From the NCBI GenBank assembly GCA_034401795.1, contig CM067367.1:28411916-28475915 (forward strand): a DNA stretch of 64,000 bases. The letters run 5' to 3'. The position numbers and the translations under genes were made by a program. This document shows, piece by piece, positions 46,755-56,016 of this stretch (position 1 is its first letter; each line of letters begins with the position of its first letter). Source of the stretch: Chaetoderma sp. LZ-2023a. Taxonomy: Eukaryota; Mollusca; Caudofoveata; Chaetodermatida; Chaetodermatidae. The notes beneath the pieces were generated by a model. It saw only the letters and a list, made by a program, of their open reading frames with translations, did not search any database and was not told the DNA's origin.

Positions 46755-46870
46755 TGACATTATAAGTGATGGGAAAATTGTATTAGATGTTGAATTACGT
46801 AAACTTGAAATTGTTTCCACATGGTTCGCATTATGAAATTGAGGCTAATTCGATGATAAACAGCAGAATT
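46446..46870 (+). repeat. Module D with AT microsatellite
   Basis: Matches module A from TAGTTCCCTATAAGGTTCCG through the palindrome GGTCACCGTGACC (46512-46524), ATGTCCACATCAAATATTCA, an AT tract (about 46689-46749) to GTAAACTTGAAATTGTTTCC, and carries on with AATTCGATGATAAACAGCAG as in 22005-22030. It lies 25 kb away from modules A-C. Confidence 0.75.
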
Positions 46871-46904
46871 ATCTCCCTTGCAAATTTTCTTCACTGTGGG
46901 CCAC

Positions 46905-47990
46905 ATAATACACCGGCTTCTTCATCTGTTGTCCAAATTCTACCAGCACGAAGCTATCAATTTGTACATGAGCAAAGTTAACTGATCCAGTATGAATTAT
47001 TTCATTCCCTTCCTCGTCCTCCGTAAAGTCAGAAATTCCATCATCACTATCATCTTGTAGTTCAACTTCCTCTTCTGCCGAGGAGGAACTTTCTTGCTGG
47101 TTTCTAGGATTGGTGCATGGTTTCTGTATTAACTGTCTTCTGGTGTCTTGCGTGGACACTCTTTCCCTTTTCGCCGCTCTAATTTCTGCCACCTCGCGAA
47201 TCCGCTTCAGCTCTAGTGTGGACGTTGCTATCATAGTTTTTCCCCTTTTCCTTCCCGTAGGCTTACTTGCTGTTTTTTGCTCAGGCGCCTTTGGGTATCC
47301 TAGGATACGATCTGGAGTTAGAAAACCACTTTTCTTAACAACATTGTCTTGTACAAGAGGAGGGGATGATGGTTCAGCCGAGATGGATGCAGTGGATGCT
47401 TCATTATTGGTCTCAAGGTGGTAATCACTTGGCACTGGACGATCAGTAACCGATGATGGTAGAAACTCCTCCTCTTTGAAAGCATCACGGTTAAACCGCC
47501 AAATTCCCGAAACACGGAAGCCTGAAATGATGTTCTTTGGGCAGGCAGCTTTCGGCCATGCTGCACCAACAAGCTGTGAAACCTGGTAGATGCTAATTGT
47601 TTTGCCATGATTAAGCATCATCCATCAGTTAGCCTCCGCGTTATAGTAGGCTTTTAGTGGTCCAAAAACAGCTCTATCCAATGGCTGTGTCTTATGGCTT
47701 GTATGCTGTGGAAGAGTTAGAATATGAATACCATGCTCCTTTGCATACTCAATTCTGTTCAGAGGGGCATGGCTTTCATGATTGTCCATGGTGAGAACAA
47801 GATGGTTTTCTGGCGAAGCATGCGTGTGTTTGGCAACATGTTCCAGCACTTTTAATGAACAGTTCAGAGTTCATCTAACCGGAGTCTGTAGCTAATCCCA
47901 ATGATCCTTCCGGAGCTCCCGTCAGGAAAATGTCCTGATAGTTCTTATGAGGAAACACAAGAACTGGTGGCAATGCTTTAAAATGTAGTA
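46905..47990 (-). pseudogene. Pogo/Tigger-like DDE transposase, 5'-truncated and broken
   Basis: The minus strand reads PPVLVFPHKNYQD, GAPEGSLGLATDSG, then VLTMDNHESHAPLN (second catalytic Asp in MDNHESH), GIHILTLPQHTSHKTQPLD (the SH..QPLD motif before the third acidic residue) and VFGPLKAYYN, which are DDE_1 (pogo/Tigger/jerky) signatures. The tail has an acidic/Ser-rich segment (SSSSAEEEVELQDD) and ends near VLVEFGQQMKKPVYYV, where it runs into module D. Breaks: a stop after ATDSG with a frame change near 47875, and an in-frame TGA at 47625-47627. The N-terminal HTH half and first catalytic Asp are missing; beyond 47990 the sequence is unrelated repeat. Confidence 0.85.
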
Positions 47991-48913
47991 TATTGCTTTA
48001 CTATGATGAGCTACAGATCAAGGACATAATTCACATGTTTTTGACAATGCTTGATGAGCTTATGCCCCTTGACAGTTTACAAAATCACAAAAATATCAAT
48101 TTCCCAGACTTTCTTGCGTCATGCTTCAACATATTTAAGTGAAACTTTGTATATTGCTTTACTATTATGAGCTACAGATCAAGTTCGGGTTTCAAGTTTT
48201 TCATAAATTTTGTAATGAATTAAATGCCCCTTGCCAGGGAGGGGATGTTTATTGCTTTATCAATACTCTCAGAATGCTTCTTCTTATAAAAATCACAATA
48301 AACAGTTTGGTATGTGCAATACCAATATTTCAGTAGCAGTAACAGTATTTGTACATGTTTTGATCATACTATGGTAATAGCGATATTATTCAGATTTGTG
48401 CAAAGAAAACAATGCATAGTTACACGTTCAAACCTTTTTTATTCCTTGGAGCATATCTATTTGCCATCAGAAAGTAGTCCTTGCAGAGAGAGAGAGAGAG
48501 AGTTGAATAATACAACTCTGGTATGGTAAGTAGCTTTTCTAGCCAATTAAGATAGTGGTTATTTACTACAGGAGGTCTTAAGAACCACCATTTGCTGGCA
48601 CAAAACATGTCCATTATAAATAGGTGAGTCAATTATGTTCCCACAGTCTTTTAGCCTTGAAGGGAAGCGCAAGACGAGTGCATGATAAGTATAAGTATAA
48701 ATAGGTGTACTGGTACATGTAGCTGTATATTAATATAGTATAGCTTTTATTGATTATTTGCCAATTGACAGTTCTTATCAGATATTACAAATACCACAAC
48801 CTAATGTTCATATAATACATAAACAATTATGAAATGGAAATGCTTGACAGAGTGGCTGCAATTCATAGTGTAGATTAAGGCTGAGAGAGTTAGGCATGCC
48901 ATTCTTCTTTCAG
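47991..48913. other. AT-rich intergenic with a small tandem duplication
   Basis: GTATATTGCTTTACTATGAT, GAGCTACAGATCAAG at about 47982 is repeated at 48151, with ATGCCCCTTG in both. A GA microsatellite sits at 48485-48503 and a hairpin word TTAAGAACCACC at about 48579. No gene. Confidence 0.55.
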
Positions 48914-49193
48914 CTGATGACATTTCTATCGGTGAAGAGACGAGTGAAGAGACGAGTGAAGAGGATGTTAACGTAGAAGTCACAAAGAAACAAAGACATG
49001 TATCATGGAGCAAATGGGAAGTGGATTCCGTGAAGAATTTTTTTGCACCATTTATCTATAATAAAAAAAAACAATTCCCAAAACTGAGAATATAAGAGCC
49101 TTTTGTGTCAAATACCCTTCTATGAACAGGTCAGTTCAGAACATCAAAAACAGAGTTCAGTACCTAATCAAGAGGCTAAAAATAAAAGGTTAA
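48914..49193 (+). pseudogene. SANT/Myb-like exon remnant
   Basis: After an acceptor (TTCTTCTTTCAG) the frame gives an acidic stretch (SIGEETSEETSEEDVN) with a duplicated GAAGAGACGAGT, then HVSWSKWEVDSVKNFF and, after a frame shift in an A9 run at about 49067, FPKTENIRAFCVKYPS, RSVQNIKNRVQYLIKR and a stop. The pattern W..WE...V..FF...I....fP....i..f....p....rs.qniKnrV.y.ikr resembles a Myb/SANT-like C-terminal module found in fish and mollusc transposon-associated proteins; that is from memory. The homopolymer frameshift could also be a sequencing error. Confidence 0.4.
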
Positions 49194-49441
49194 AATAGTT
49201 GACTTTTAGAGACTAAAACTGTCAGTATAACACTTAAACAAACTTATTGGATTTTAAATTTTTATTACACTGTCGGAAAGCGCATATAATTTTATGGATT
49301 TCATCTGCCCTGATATCGGGAGAAAAATTGGTGATTTCACTAGAAGACTTGATCAAATAATGGTTATTTTTATTTTCCATTCCACTAATTATGTACTTTA
49401 AAAATATTATACTCGCATTTGTCAAATTTATTGTATTCATT

Positions 49442-50560
49442 AGCTCAGCTGACTTATCAGTCAGCTGAGGTATAGAGATCACCCAGCATCCGGCCATCTG
49501 TCCGTCTGTCGTAAACTGGTGGCACGTTTTGGAATCAACAGTAAATCATTCAGTCATCCATTTCTGCCATCTTTGGAGCAATTTTTGCCAAATTTGCTCA
49601 ATATGTTCCTATGGGCATCTACTATATGCCTTGACAAAAGGATGCCGATTGAATACCAAATTTCAGAGTTATCTCCCTTAAAAGTTTTCTACACTATGGG
49701 AGCCAATGTGGAAAGATTTTTCTTCAGTGGCACATTTCTTCATATTTTGAGCTATTGTCTTCTAACTTGTAGGGTGGGCACCTATGGGCATAAGCTACCG
49801 CCCTCATAAGAAATATGTCACCCTGACCTAAATTCGGGCGAATGTAGGTCAAAGGTCAATTGCCCAATTGGAATCAATAGTAAATCAGTCAGTCATCCAT
49901 TTCTGCCATCTTTGGAGCAATTTAAGCCAAAATTGGTTAATATGTTCCTATCAGCATCAACTATTGGCCTTGCGAAAATGACGCGGATTCGATACCAAAT
50001 TGCAGAGTTACCTCCCTTAGAAAAATTTCTGCAGTATGGGAGCCAAGGGGGAACGATTTTTCTTCAGTTTCACATTTCTTCATATTTTGTTGAGCTATTG
50101 TTTTCTAATTTGCATGGTGGGTACCTATGGGCATACGCTACTGCCGACATCAGAAGTACGTCACTGTGACTCAGATTCCAGACAATATCTATAGGTCAAA
50201 GGTCTATTTTGCCATTGTAATCAACAGTAAATCATTCAGTCATCCACTTCTGCCATCTTTGGAGCAATTTTAGCCAAATTTGGTCAATATGTTCCTATAG
50301 GCATCTACCATCGGCCTTTTTTTAACTTGCAGGGTGAGTACCTATGGGCATTAGCTACTGCCCACAAGAAGTAGGTCACTCTGACCTAGATTCCGGAGAA
50401 TATATAGGTCAAAAGTCAATTTTGTCATTGTAATCAATAGTAAACCATTCGGTCATCCATTTCTGCCATCTTTAGAGCAATTTAAGCCAAATTTGGTCAA
50501 TATGTTCCTATAGGCATCTACTGTATTTCACTTCATGAGAACATACTTACCCCCTTAATA
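49442..50560 (+). repeat. Tandem repeat array headed by an AGCTCAGCTG end
   Basis: Begins TAGCTCAGCTGACTTATCAG paired with GTCAGCTGAGG. Units restart with AGTAAATCATTCAGTCATCC at about 49540, 49889, 50228 and 50440 (the last two closer together), each with CTGCCATCTTTGGAGCAATT and TCAATATGTTCCTAT. No recognisable 3' hairpin, so the copy is 3' truncated. Confidence 0.7.
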
Positions 50561-50964
50561 CTCTTTGATATTAACTAAATATCCAAAACTGTTCAATATA
50601 TACAAATAATAAAAAAGATAGGTTCCCCAACTTGGCAGGAGGAAGTACAGCCTCGCTATGAGCCAGCCCCACGTCTGCACATGTGCGAGAATAGTACTTC
50701 CTCTCAACTAATTGGGCGTATCAATATTGCGCTGGCTGCAACGCGCATGTACTATGTGCTATAATAGTCCTTTACATCCTGGAATGCGAGTTGTAATATT
50801 TTGCTACGAGTATGGGCGTAGTAAAATGCTCAGCCAATCAGCGTGCAGCAAGAAAAGCGATCAATACTTTGGTTCCCACGACGAGAAACGCGACAGCGCA
50901 GCATGTGTGTGTGTGCGTGCGCCTATACAGACCACAGCACACGCGGCCAGATTTCCCGCATGCC
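50561..50964. other. CpG-richer intergenic segment
   Basis: Has CAGCCAATCAGCGTGC (a CCAAT word) at 50831-50846 and a GTGTGTGTGTGCGTGCG stretch. It immediately precedes the TIR transposon and may be a promoter or simply the insertion site. No exon seen. Confidence 0.3.
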
Positions 50965-50967
50965 GAG

Positions 50968-51125
50968 TAGTCCAGTCAATCTAGGCCAAAAATACTTTAA
51001 CCCGGAACAAATTGCAACAGAATTTTTTTACCTCGCCCAGTGTATAGGGGGTCATCATGTACAACATATCAAAAGTCCTCCAAAATCCCAATAGGGGAAA
51101 GGGTAAAATTTGCATAATTATTACC
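50968..51125 (+). repeat. Left terminal inverted repeat
   Basis: Begins TAGTCCAGT; shares GGAACAAATTGCAACAGAAT and CATATCAAAAGTCCTCCAAA with the right repeat. Similarity fades past GGTAAAATTTGCAT. Confidence 0.85.
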
Positions 51126-51424
51126 AGATTTGGGACATTTCACCTATAAAATCCATTTTTCTTTATTTCTTTAAAACCGGTATGTAATATATGTGTGACT
51201 GGGTATTTTTGGGCTTTTTTAGTAATAAATGAATACGATTGACATATTCTCCACAAATTAAATGTATTGTGTTATGCCACTTGCATGAATTTACCTAATA
51301 CCATCATTGATATTGATACAATACATATTATATTTTATTATGTCACGGTATTGTGTGTTTCTAAGCTAAGCTAAGATGAAATAGTATGGCATAGGTACCT
51401 GGTTTCTACTAATTTCATCTTGCA

Positions 51425-52228
51425 TCAATTATCCAAGTCATCTTCCTCAATGAGCGTTATTGAATTCGAGCAACTGAGACCCTTACAGTCTTCGCAGGCA
51501 GATGTGCAGCTGAGCCCATGTTTTCTACAGGTGCATCTCTTTGATTCACAGCCAGTTTTGCAGCTGCATCTAAATGAATACAGTAAATCGTCAGGTGCTG
51601 CCAGCATGTCAGTCTTAACAGGCAGCATTTGGTGGTTGAGAACTTTCCAGCCCCATTCTGTTGGATCCATATCTCCAGCATCTCCTCTCCAAACTTGAAT
51701 TTGGTAGTACACGCGAAGACTGTGAAACTTTGCGGATGCGGGTGTTGGTGGTAAATCTCGTGCTTCAACATACTTGGAACTTTTTGCAACCTTCTCCCTG
51801 AATCGCTTGTACCGCAAAGCAACTAGACTATCCATTGAAGTGCCATTGTATAGAATAAGCATTGCCTTCTCACCTGCTTTTATCACGTCATCTTTATTCG
51901 CATTACTCATTGTAAACACTTCAGCAATTTGAGAGAGTTCTTTGCAGCACTGGATTTTGCTAAGGGATGCAGATTTTCCAATTCCATAAAGCCTAGATGT
52001 TGAGTCACAGCCAAGGATAGCATGGATAAATAACAGCTGTGAGCATAAACAGAACCCGAGTTTTTCCTTTGCCATTTTGATATTCCACAGTCGGGGTTTC
52101 TTTGCATTTTGCTTTGGCTTTGGTCTGAAAAATAGCTGACAGCCATTCATATCAGTATGGTATAGAAGCAACACCAGTAGGTCGGTATCGTCTCTAACAA
52201 GAGCAGTATTTGTTGACTTTGAAGCCAA
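51425..52228 (-). CDS. C-terminal ORF: FEN/XPG-like nuclease end plus CXC domain
   Basis: 267 residues from the first Met of this frame; the frame itself extends upstream to the TAG at 52337. DDTDLLVLLLYH (13-24) is the strand with two acidic residues of PIN/FEN folds, and GCDSTSRLYGIGKSASL (73-89) resembles the GCDY..GIPGIG helix-three-turn-helix that clamps DNA in FEN1/XPG. The tail has cysteines at 221, 223, 227, 232, 234, 241, 245, 248 and 253, spacing CxCx3Cx4CxCx6Cx3Cx2Cx4C, similar to tesmin/TSO1 CXC DNA-binding domains. It ends in an acidic EEDDLDN. Such proteins would cut flap or branched DNA at transposon ends; inference. Confidence 0.8.
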   Translation of the reverse strand: MASKSTNTALVRDDTDLLVLLLYHTDMNGCQLFFRPKPKQNAKKPRLWNIKMAKEKLGFCLCSQLLFIHAILGCDSTSRLYGIGKSASLSKIQCCKELSQIAEVFTMSNANKDDVIKAGEKAMLILYNGTSMDSLVALRYKRFREKVAKSSKYVEARDLPPTPASAKFHSLRVYYQIQVWRGDAGDMDPTEWGWKVLNHQMLPVKTDMLAAPDDLLYSFRCSCKTGCESKRCTCRKHGLSCTSACEDCKGLSCSNSITLIEEDDLDN

Positions 52229-52469
52229 GATAGCCGTTTGCGTAATTAAGACATCAGCATCACCGCTTGCCTTTATCGTTAAGCATCCAGCCTGTTCGAG
52301 AGATGAACTTAAGATTGATATGAACCGATGTTTGTTCTACTTGTTACTAAGAAAAGCAGGCTTACTCAGAGTTACAACTGTTTGCGGAGTCAGTACAACA
52401 GTTGCGCCTGATCCACGAGTTCGCCTCTTATGTGTTACATCTTTTATGTCTGGGCCTTGGTCATAACCA

Positions 52470-54122
52470 TCAAAAACTACTGTAGCCTTTCCATATTTGC
52501 TTATGCAATATTTTACATATCTTTGACAAACATGACTGTCTCCTTGAACGCAGAAACAAAGAGAAATCCCAGAGGATGTCAATGTCAGCTGTTGGGTCTG
52601 TTTGTTCCATCGCAGTTAACTCCTTAAAGGTCAATGGGAAGTTCCTCGTATGCTGAGACTCAAAGTTCCTGATACAGATCTTGCCAACTTGCTTGATATC
52701 TTCAGATGTTACATTTATCCTTGGAATAAGTTTGCACGAAAGTTTTCCTGGTGTAACAGATGCAATGATTCCGATTCCATGAAATGTATTATGCCCATCT
52801 ATTGTGCAAATATTGTGATCCACATTGTCGGCAACTAACTGAATGAACTCGCCTGATAATGGCTGTGGTAGATCTCCACCATGAAGTGATGCACTGCGCT
52901 CAAACCTCTGTATCTCCGCGTATGAACATCCAAATCCGTGCTTGTACAAGGTATCAACAATAAATCTAGATCCAAATGTATGGTGCATCTCACATGACAG
53001 CCCGAACTGCAAAGGTGCCAAAATAACTCTAGGACGAGTTCCTTGCATAATAGCCTGTCCAACTGATGCCTGTTTCATTTCTGTGTCTTTTCCAGTAAAC
53101 AAAATCCGCGATAATTCCCGCAGTGTCTCTGGTAAATAATTCAATGCCTTTACTGGGTCGCTCATTTGCTCCCTTGATGGATAGCTTTCAGATGATGTGC
53201 ATGAATCAATTAACTTAATATCGTGTCTAAGCAGTTTGGCAGCTGTCTGGATGATTAGCATGCTCTCTGATTTGGAATCCTTTCTCTTCTGTTCCTTATA
53301 GAAGTCAGTCAAAATAGTAGATGCTTTAGAACGAAAGGTAACAACGTTTGGCTTACCATTCACAGTGCTAATAAATATTTCATCGCCATAATTATCTTTT
53401 ATTTGATCCTGCATGTATTTTGTACTGTATGCTTTATTCTCTTTATCATCGAGATACTCTTGCATTTTATTAACGAGGTCGTGCAGGGTCAGCTGCTCAT
53501 CATCATTATTTTCAAGAAATGCCATTGTCGCACTAAATGCTCTTACTCTGTCCAAGTCTTCTGGCCTTCCATGTTTTTGGGATGAGCAAGATGAGTGCAG
53601 CTGAGGGATATTTTTCATGGTTCGAAAATTTACGCTGCAGCTTTGATGGTATACTGCATTGACAACGCATAAATCCGGCGTGAAGGCAAGCCGCCCAGCT
53701 ACAAGTTTGCCCCATTCGTCTTTTCTCTGCTCACAGGCCTCGGCGATACTACATTGAAAGTCATGAGTACTTACTGGATAAATATCATAGCCACGTTTCT
53801 TTCCATCTTGAATTTTTGCAGGGTATCCGCATAGCAAACAATGTTCACTAAAATTGAATGTTGGACTTTCTGAACGGAGTGTTCGCATGGGTGGCGGAGA
53901 TTGTTCAATTTTCTCTGCGTCACGGGCAATCCGCTTGGGATCAATGAACTCCCGTCGACATTTTACATGAACCCTCTGTCCTACTTCAGCTATGACATCG
54001 CTTTCACGGGCTCTGCTAGCATTGTTAATACCGTCACAGCCTTTAACTCGAAGCTTAACAGTTTGTGAGCCATTTTCTAGGCTCTGGTTACAAATAACGC
54101 ATGTATCTAAATCCATGTCCAT
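52470..54122 (-). CDS. N-terminal ORF of the transposon gene (550 residues, intact)
   Basis: Starts MDMDLDTCVICNQ. Two similar metal-binding clusters are visible: C8, C11, H52, C55 and C95, C98, H159, C162 (CVIC...HVKC and CLLC...YHQSC), each followed by a basic/aromatic RREF or VNFR. A charged region (about 180-330) is followed by a conserved block near 370-450 with LQFGLSCEMHHTFGSRF, KHGFGCSYAEIQRFE and NVDHNICTIDGHNTFHG. The His/Asp-rich NVDHN..T.DGH.TFHG motif is the most conserved stretch I recall for the family, but its function is unknown to me. The last about 25 residues after DILW are out of family frame. The open frame over 1.65 kb with protein-like composition indicates a recently active gene. 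Confidence 0.85.
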   Translation of the reverse strand: MDMDLDTCVICNQSLENGSQTVKLRVKGCDGINNASRARESDVIAEVGQRVHVKCRREFIDPKRIARDAEKIEQSPPPMRTLRSESPTFNFSEHCLLCGYPAKIQDGKKRGYDIYPVSTHDFQCSIAEACEQRKDEWGKLVAGRLAFTPDLCVVNAVYHQSCSVNFRTMKNIPQLHSSCSSQKHGRPEDLDRVRAFSATMAFLENNDDEQLTLHDLVNKMQEYLDDKENKAYSTKYMQDQIKDNYGDEIFISTVNGKPNVVTFRSKASTILTDFYKEQKRKDSKSESMLIIQTAAKLLRHDIKLIDSCTSSESYPSREQMSDPVKALNYLPETLRELSRILFTGKDTEMKQASVGQAIMQGTRPRVILAPLQFGLSCEMHHTFGSRFIVDTLYKHGFGCSYAEIQRFERSASLHGGDLPQPLSGEFIQLVADNVDHNICTIDGHNTFHGIGIIASVTPGKLSCKLIPRINVTSEDIKQVGKICIRNFESQHTRNFPLTFKELTAMEQTDPTADIDILWDFSLFLRSRRQSCLSKICKILHKQIWKGYSSF

Positions 54123-54434
54123 ATTCTGATTGAATTGTATAGAAATTTATTCAAATTGTGAGATAAAAGTGAAAATTAAAATGCAATTTATTTTAGATAA
54201 AATTTTAAAAGCGAAAAACAAAATTAAACGTACTTTAAATATAATTTTTTAAATTACCCCGGCCCTACAACCATATTTAATCTGTGGTTTGGAGAATCCG
54301 TACAAGTGGTTCAAGGCAATATTGCCAATTGCTTACTGTCTTCCGTGACCATGAAATTCAGAGCTTAGACAACATTTCTACTTCGTTTATTTGCGGAATG
54401 AAGCAGGTAAGGGAAGTTTCATTATTCGGATAAT

Positions 54435-54588
54435 GGCAGTAGCTAAATATGCGAATTTACCCACTTTCCCATCGAGGGATTTTGGAGGACTTTTGATATG
54501 TGACACCTGGCAGTCCCATGAATGCCGCAGAAAAGAAATAAATTCTGTTGCAATTTGTTCTAGGTTAATTTGTAGTTTTACTGGACTA
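54435..54588 (-). repeat. Right terminal inverted repeat
   Basis: On the minus strand it begins TAGTCCAGTAAAACTAC, then AACCTAGAACAAATTGCAAC and CACATATCAAAAGTCCTCC, ending near GTGGGTAAATTCGCATA. Mirrors the left repeat in order and spacing with small indels. Confidence 0.85.
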
Positions 54589-54591
54589 GAG

Positions 54592-55640
54592 AGCTGCCTC
54601 TTGAATGGCATTTATAACTTTCAAGACAACTATACGTACATGGTGATGGTGTTCGAGTTTTGCTCTTGATTTGACTGGATGTTGTCGGTGCCATGCGTGG
54701 CAATGACTTCCAGTCGAAGCATTTTCAAAATAGAGCCCAGTGATTATATTGAAGGTATAGCTTGTCGCTTGCTGCATGTTATAAGTAGAATTTTCTAATA
54801 TTGTTAATTGCTGAGTATCTGTACGGCTACTCGTATTTGTCGGCGTTTACTGACGGTTGTTGCTATCTTTCGTAGCCACAACTTTTAGTAGAAACATTTA
54901 TCAGGTGCTCAGCGTTAGCTGGTCTGCCTGGTTGCATCCACCTGATTAAAATCATGTGTGGACTACCTGCATTTGTCGGGGTTGATTGACAGTTGTTGCT
55001 ATCTTAATTTCGAACCAACCATCAGCGTTTGTGCTCATTTTTCCTGTCGATTTTGACTGGAAGGTGTTGCTGCCATGTGTATCAATAAATTTTAGTGGGA
55101 TTGGCATAAATATAAGATGAGCTACTGATGGGAGATCGCATTGACACCGTTTGGTTTTTCAATTTTTGGGCCAAAAAACTTAAGTTTTGTGATAAATGGC
55201 CCGGAAACCTTCAAGACGCATCTCTTCCTTAACGGCTTGACCGATTTCATATATCCGGCCATACCCGGCTTCTGTAGTGGGCTTGAGGAATGTCCATTTG
55301 CAGGCCAAGAGAAGACTATTTTTGAAAATTTACCACTTGAATGACTGGCTCGATAACCGAGCCCGTCATTTCAGTGGTAAAATTTCAAAAATGGACATTG
55401 GACATTTAATACAGAAATATTTCAAATTTATTGAAAAGATTTCGTCATTAAAGGGTTAAATAAATTTGATCAGAATTACCCTGCAGCGATAGTTTCCAGA
55501 ATAGCCGTTCAGAATTTTAATTGACATATTTTTGGCTTGTTTTTCTTAGATTAAGTTCAAATTTTGTAGTTTATGTCTTGTTGCTGCTGAATTTCAAGAA
55601 TATTGTCTGTGCAAATGCTAATGGTCCAAATGCTAATGGT
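54592..55640. other. Intergenic with hairpin repeats
   Basis: Includes an H1-like hairpin (about 54663-54735, TTTGACTGGATGTTGTCGGT against GACTTCCAGTCGAAGC), two degenerate relatives at 54840-55090 (CTGACGGTTGTTGCTATC, TTGACAGTTGTTGCTATC), and the H2 MITE below. No gene. Confidence 0.55.
55295..55458. mobile_element. H2 palindromic MITE with GGGTTAA end
   Basis: About 41-bp arms: TTTGAAAATTTACCACTTGA, ATGACTGGCTCGATAACCGAG inverted in CGATAACCGAGCCCGTCATT, TCAGTGGTAAAATTTCAAA. Followed by ATTAAAGGGTTAA at 55446-55458. Best-preserved H2 copy. Confidence 0.8.
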
Positions 55641-55672
55641 CCAGGTGAGCATTCAGGCCCTTGAGCCTCTTG
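55641..55672 (+). repeat. Isolated Helentron-like 3' terminus
   Basis: CCAGGTGAGCATTCAGGCCC followed by TTGAGCCTCTTG. The 5' end of this copy is not recognisable. Confidence 0.55.
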
Positions 55673-56016
55673 TTTTTGTATGTTGTTTCATTAACCATAT
55701 ATAATTAACAGTAATACGGTTATTACATATTGACTGATTAAAACACTGACATAAATAATTGAGTGTAATTATTATTTTGTATAAAGATTCATAACATTTA
55801 TCATAATTATATGTCTTTATGTTCTTTATTTTAACACACTTTCTCTGCTTTCTCACAATAAATAAGTTCGAGATCTCCTGTTTGTTGAATTCAGTTTTAT
55901 AGATGGTGTGAGTACTTTGATCCATCCCATCTGCAAACCTGTTTGTCAATCTGTCTGGGTTAGTTCTCCAGAATCCAAGAAACTATAAGCACCATTTTTC
56001 TGCTCCCCGAAAAAAT
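55673..56016. other. AT-rich intergenic, nothing recognised
   Basis: No gene-like ORF and no repeat identified. Confidence 0.5.

Larger units (their letters stand above)
51425..54122 (-). pseudogene. Transposon gene: zinc-binding N-terminus, FEN/PIN-like nuclease, CXC tail
   Basis: The gene is read as three frames: 54122-52470 (N-terminal part), 52582-52337 (start of nuclease) and 52336-51425 (rest, same frame after an in-frame TAG at 52337-52339). Domain order is paired C..C/H..C clusters, a conserved MHHTFGSRFIVD block, then KATVVFDGY, ASGDADVLI, DTDLLVLLL and GCDSTSRLYGIGK (acidic positions and helix-turn-helix of FEN/XPG nucleases), ending in a CXC cysteine array. Only one frame change and one stop break it, which suggests recent decay. 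From memory of intact relatives, several hundred residues between DILW and the nuclease are missing here; the deletion junction lies at about 52545-52570. Confidence 0.75.
50968..54588 (-). mobile_element. TIR DNA transposon encoding FEN-like nuclease and CXC protein (Academ-like)
   Basis: Left end TAGTCCAGTCAATCTAGG (50968) and right end ...TTTTACTGGACTA (54588) are inverted. The similarity continues inward for about 150 bp, including GAACAAATTGCAACAGAATT and ACATATCAAAAGTCCTCC with CAAAATCCC in both. GAG flanks both ends directly (50965-50967 and 54589-54591), a possible 3-bp target duplication; a TA duplication inside the same ends is an alternative. The only long coding content is the - strand gene at 51425-54122. 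XPG/FEN-type nuclease plus cysteine-rich domain, TIRs and 3-4 bp duplications are the description I recall for the Academ superfamily. The copy is internally deleted. Confidence 0.75.
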
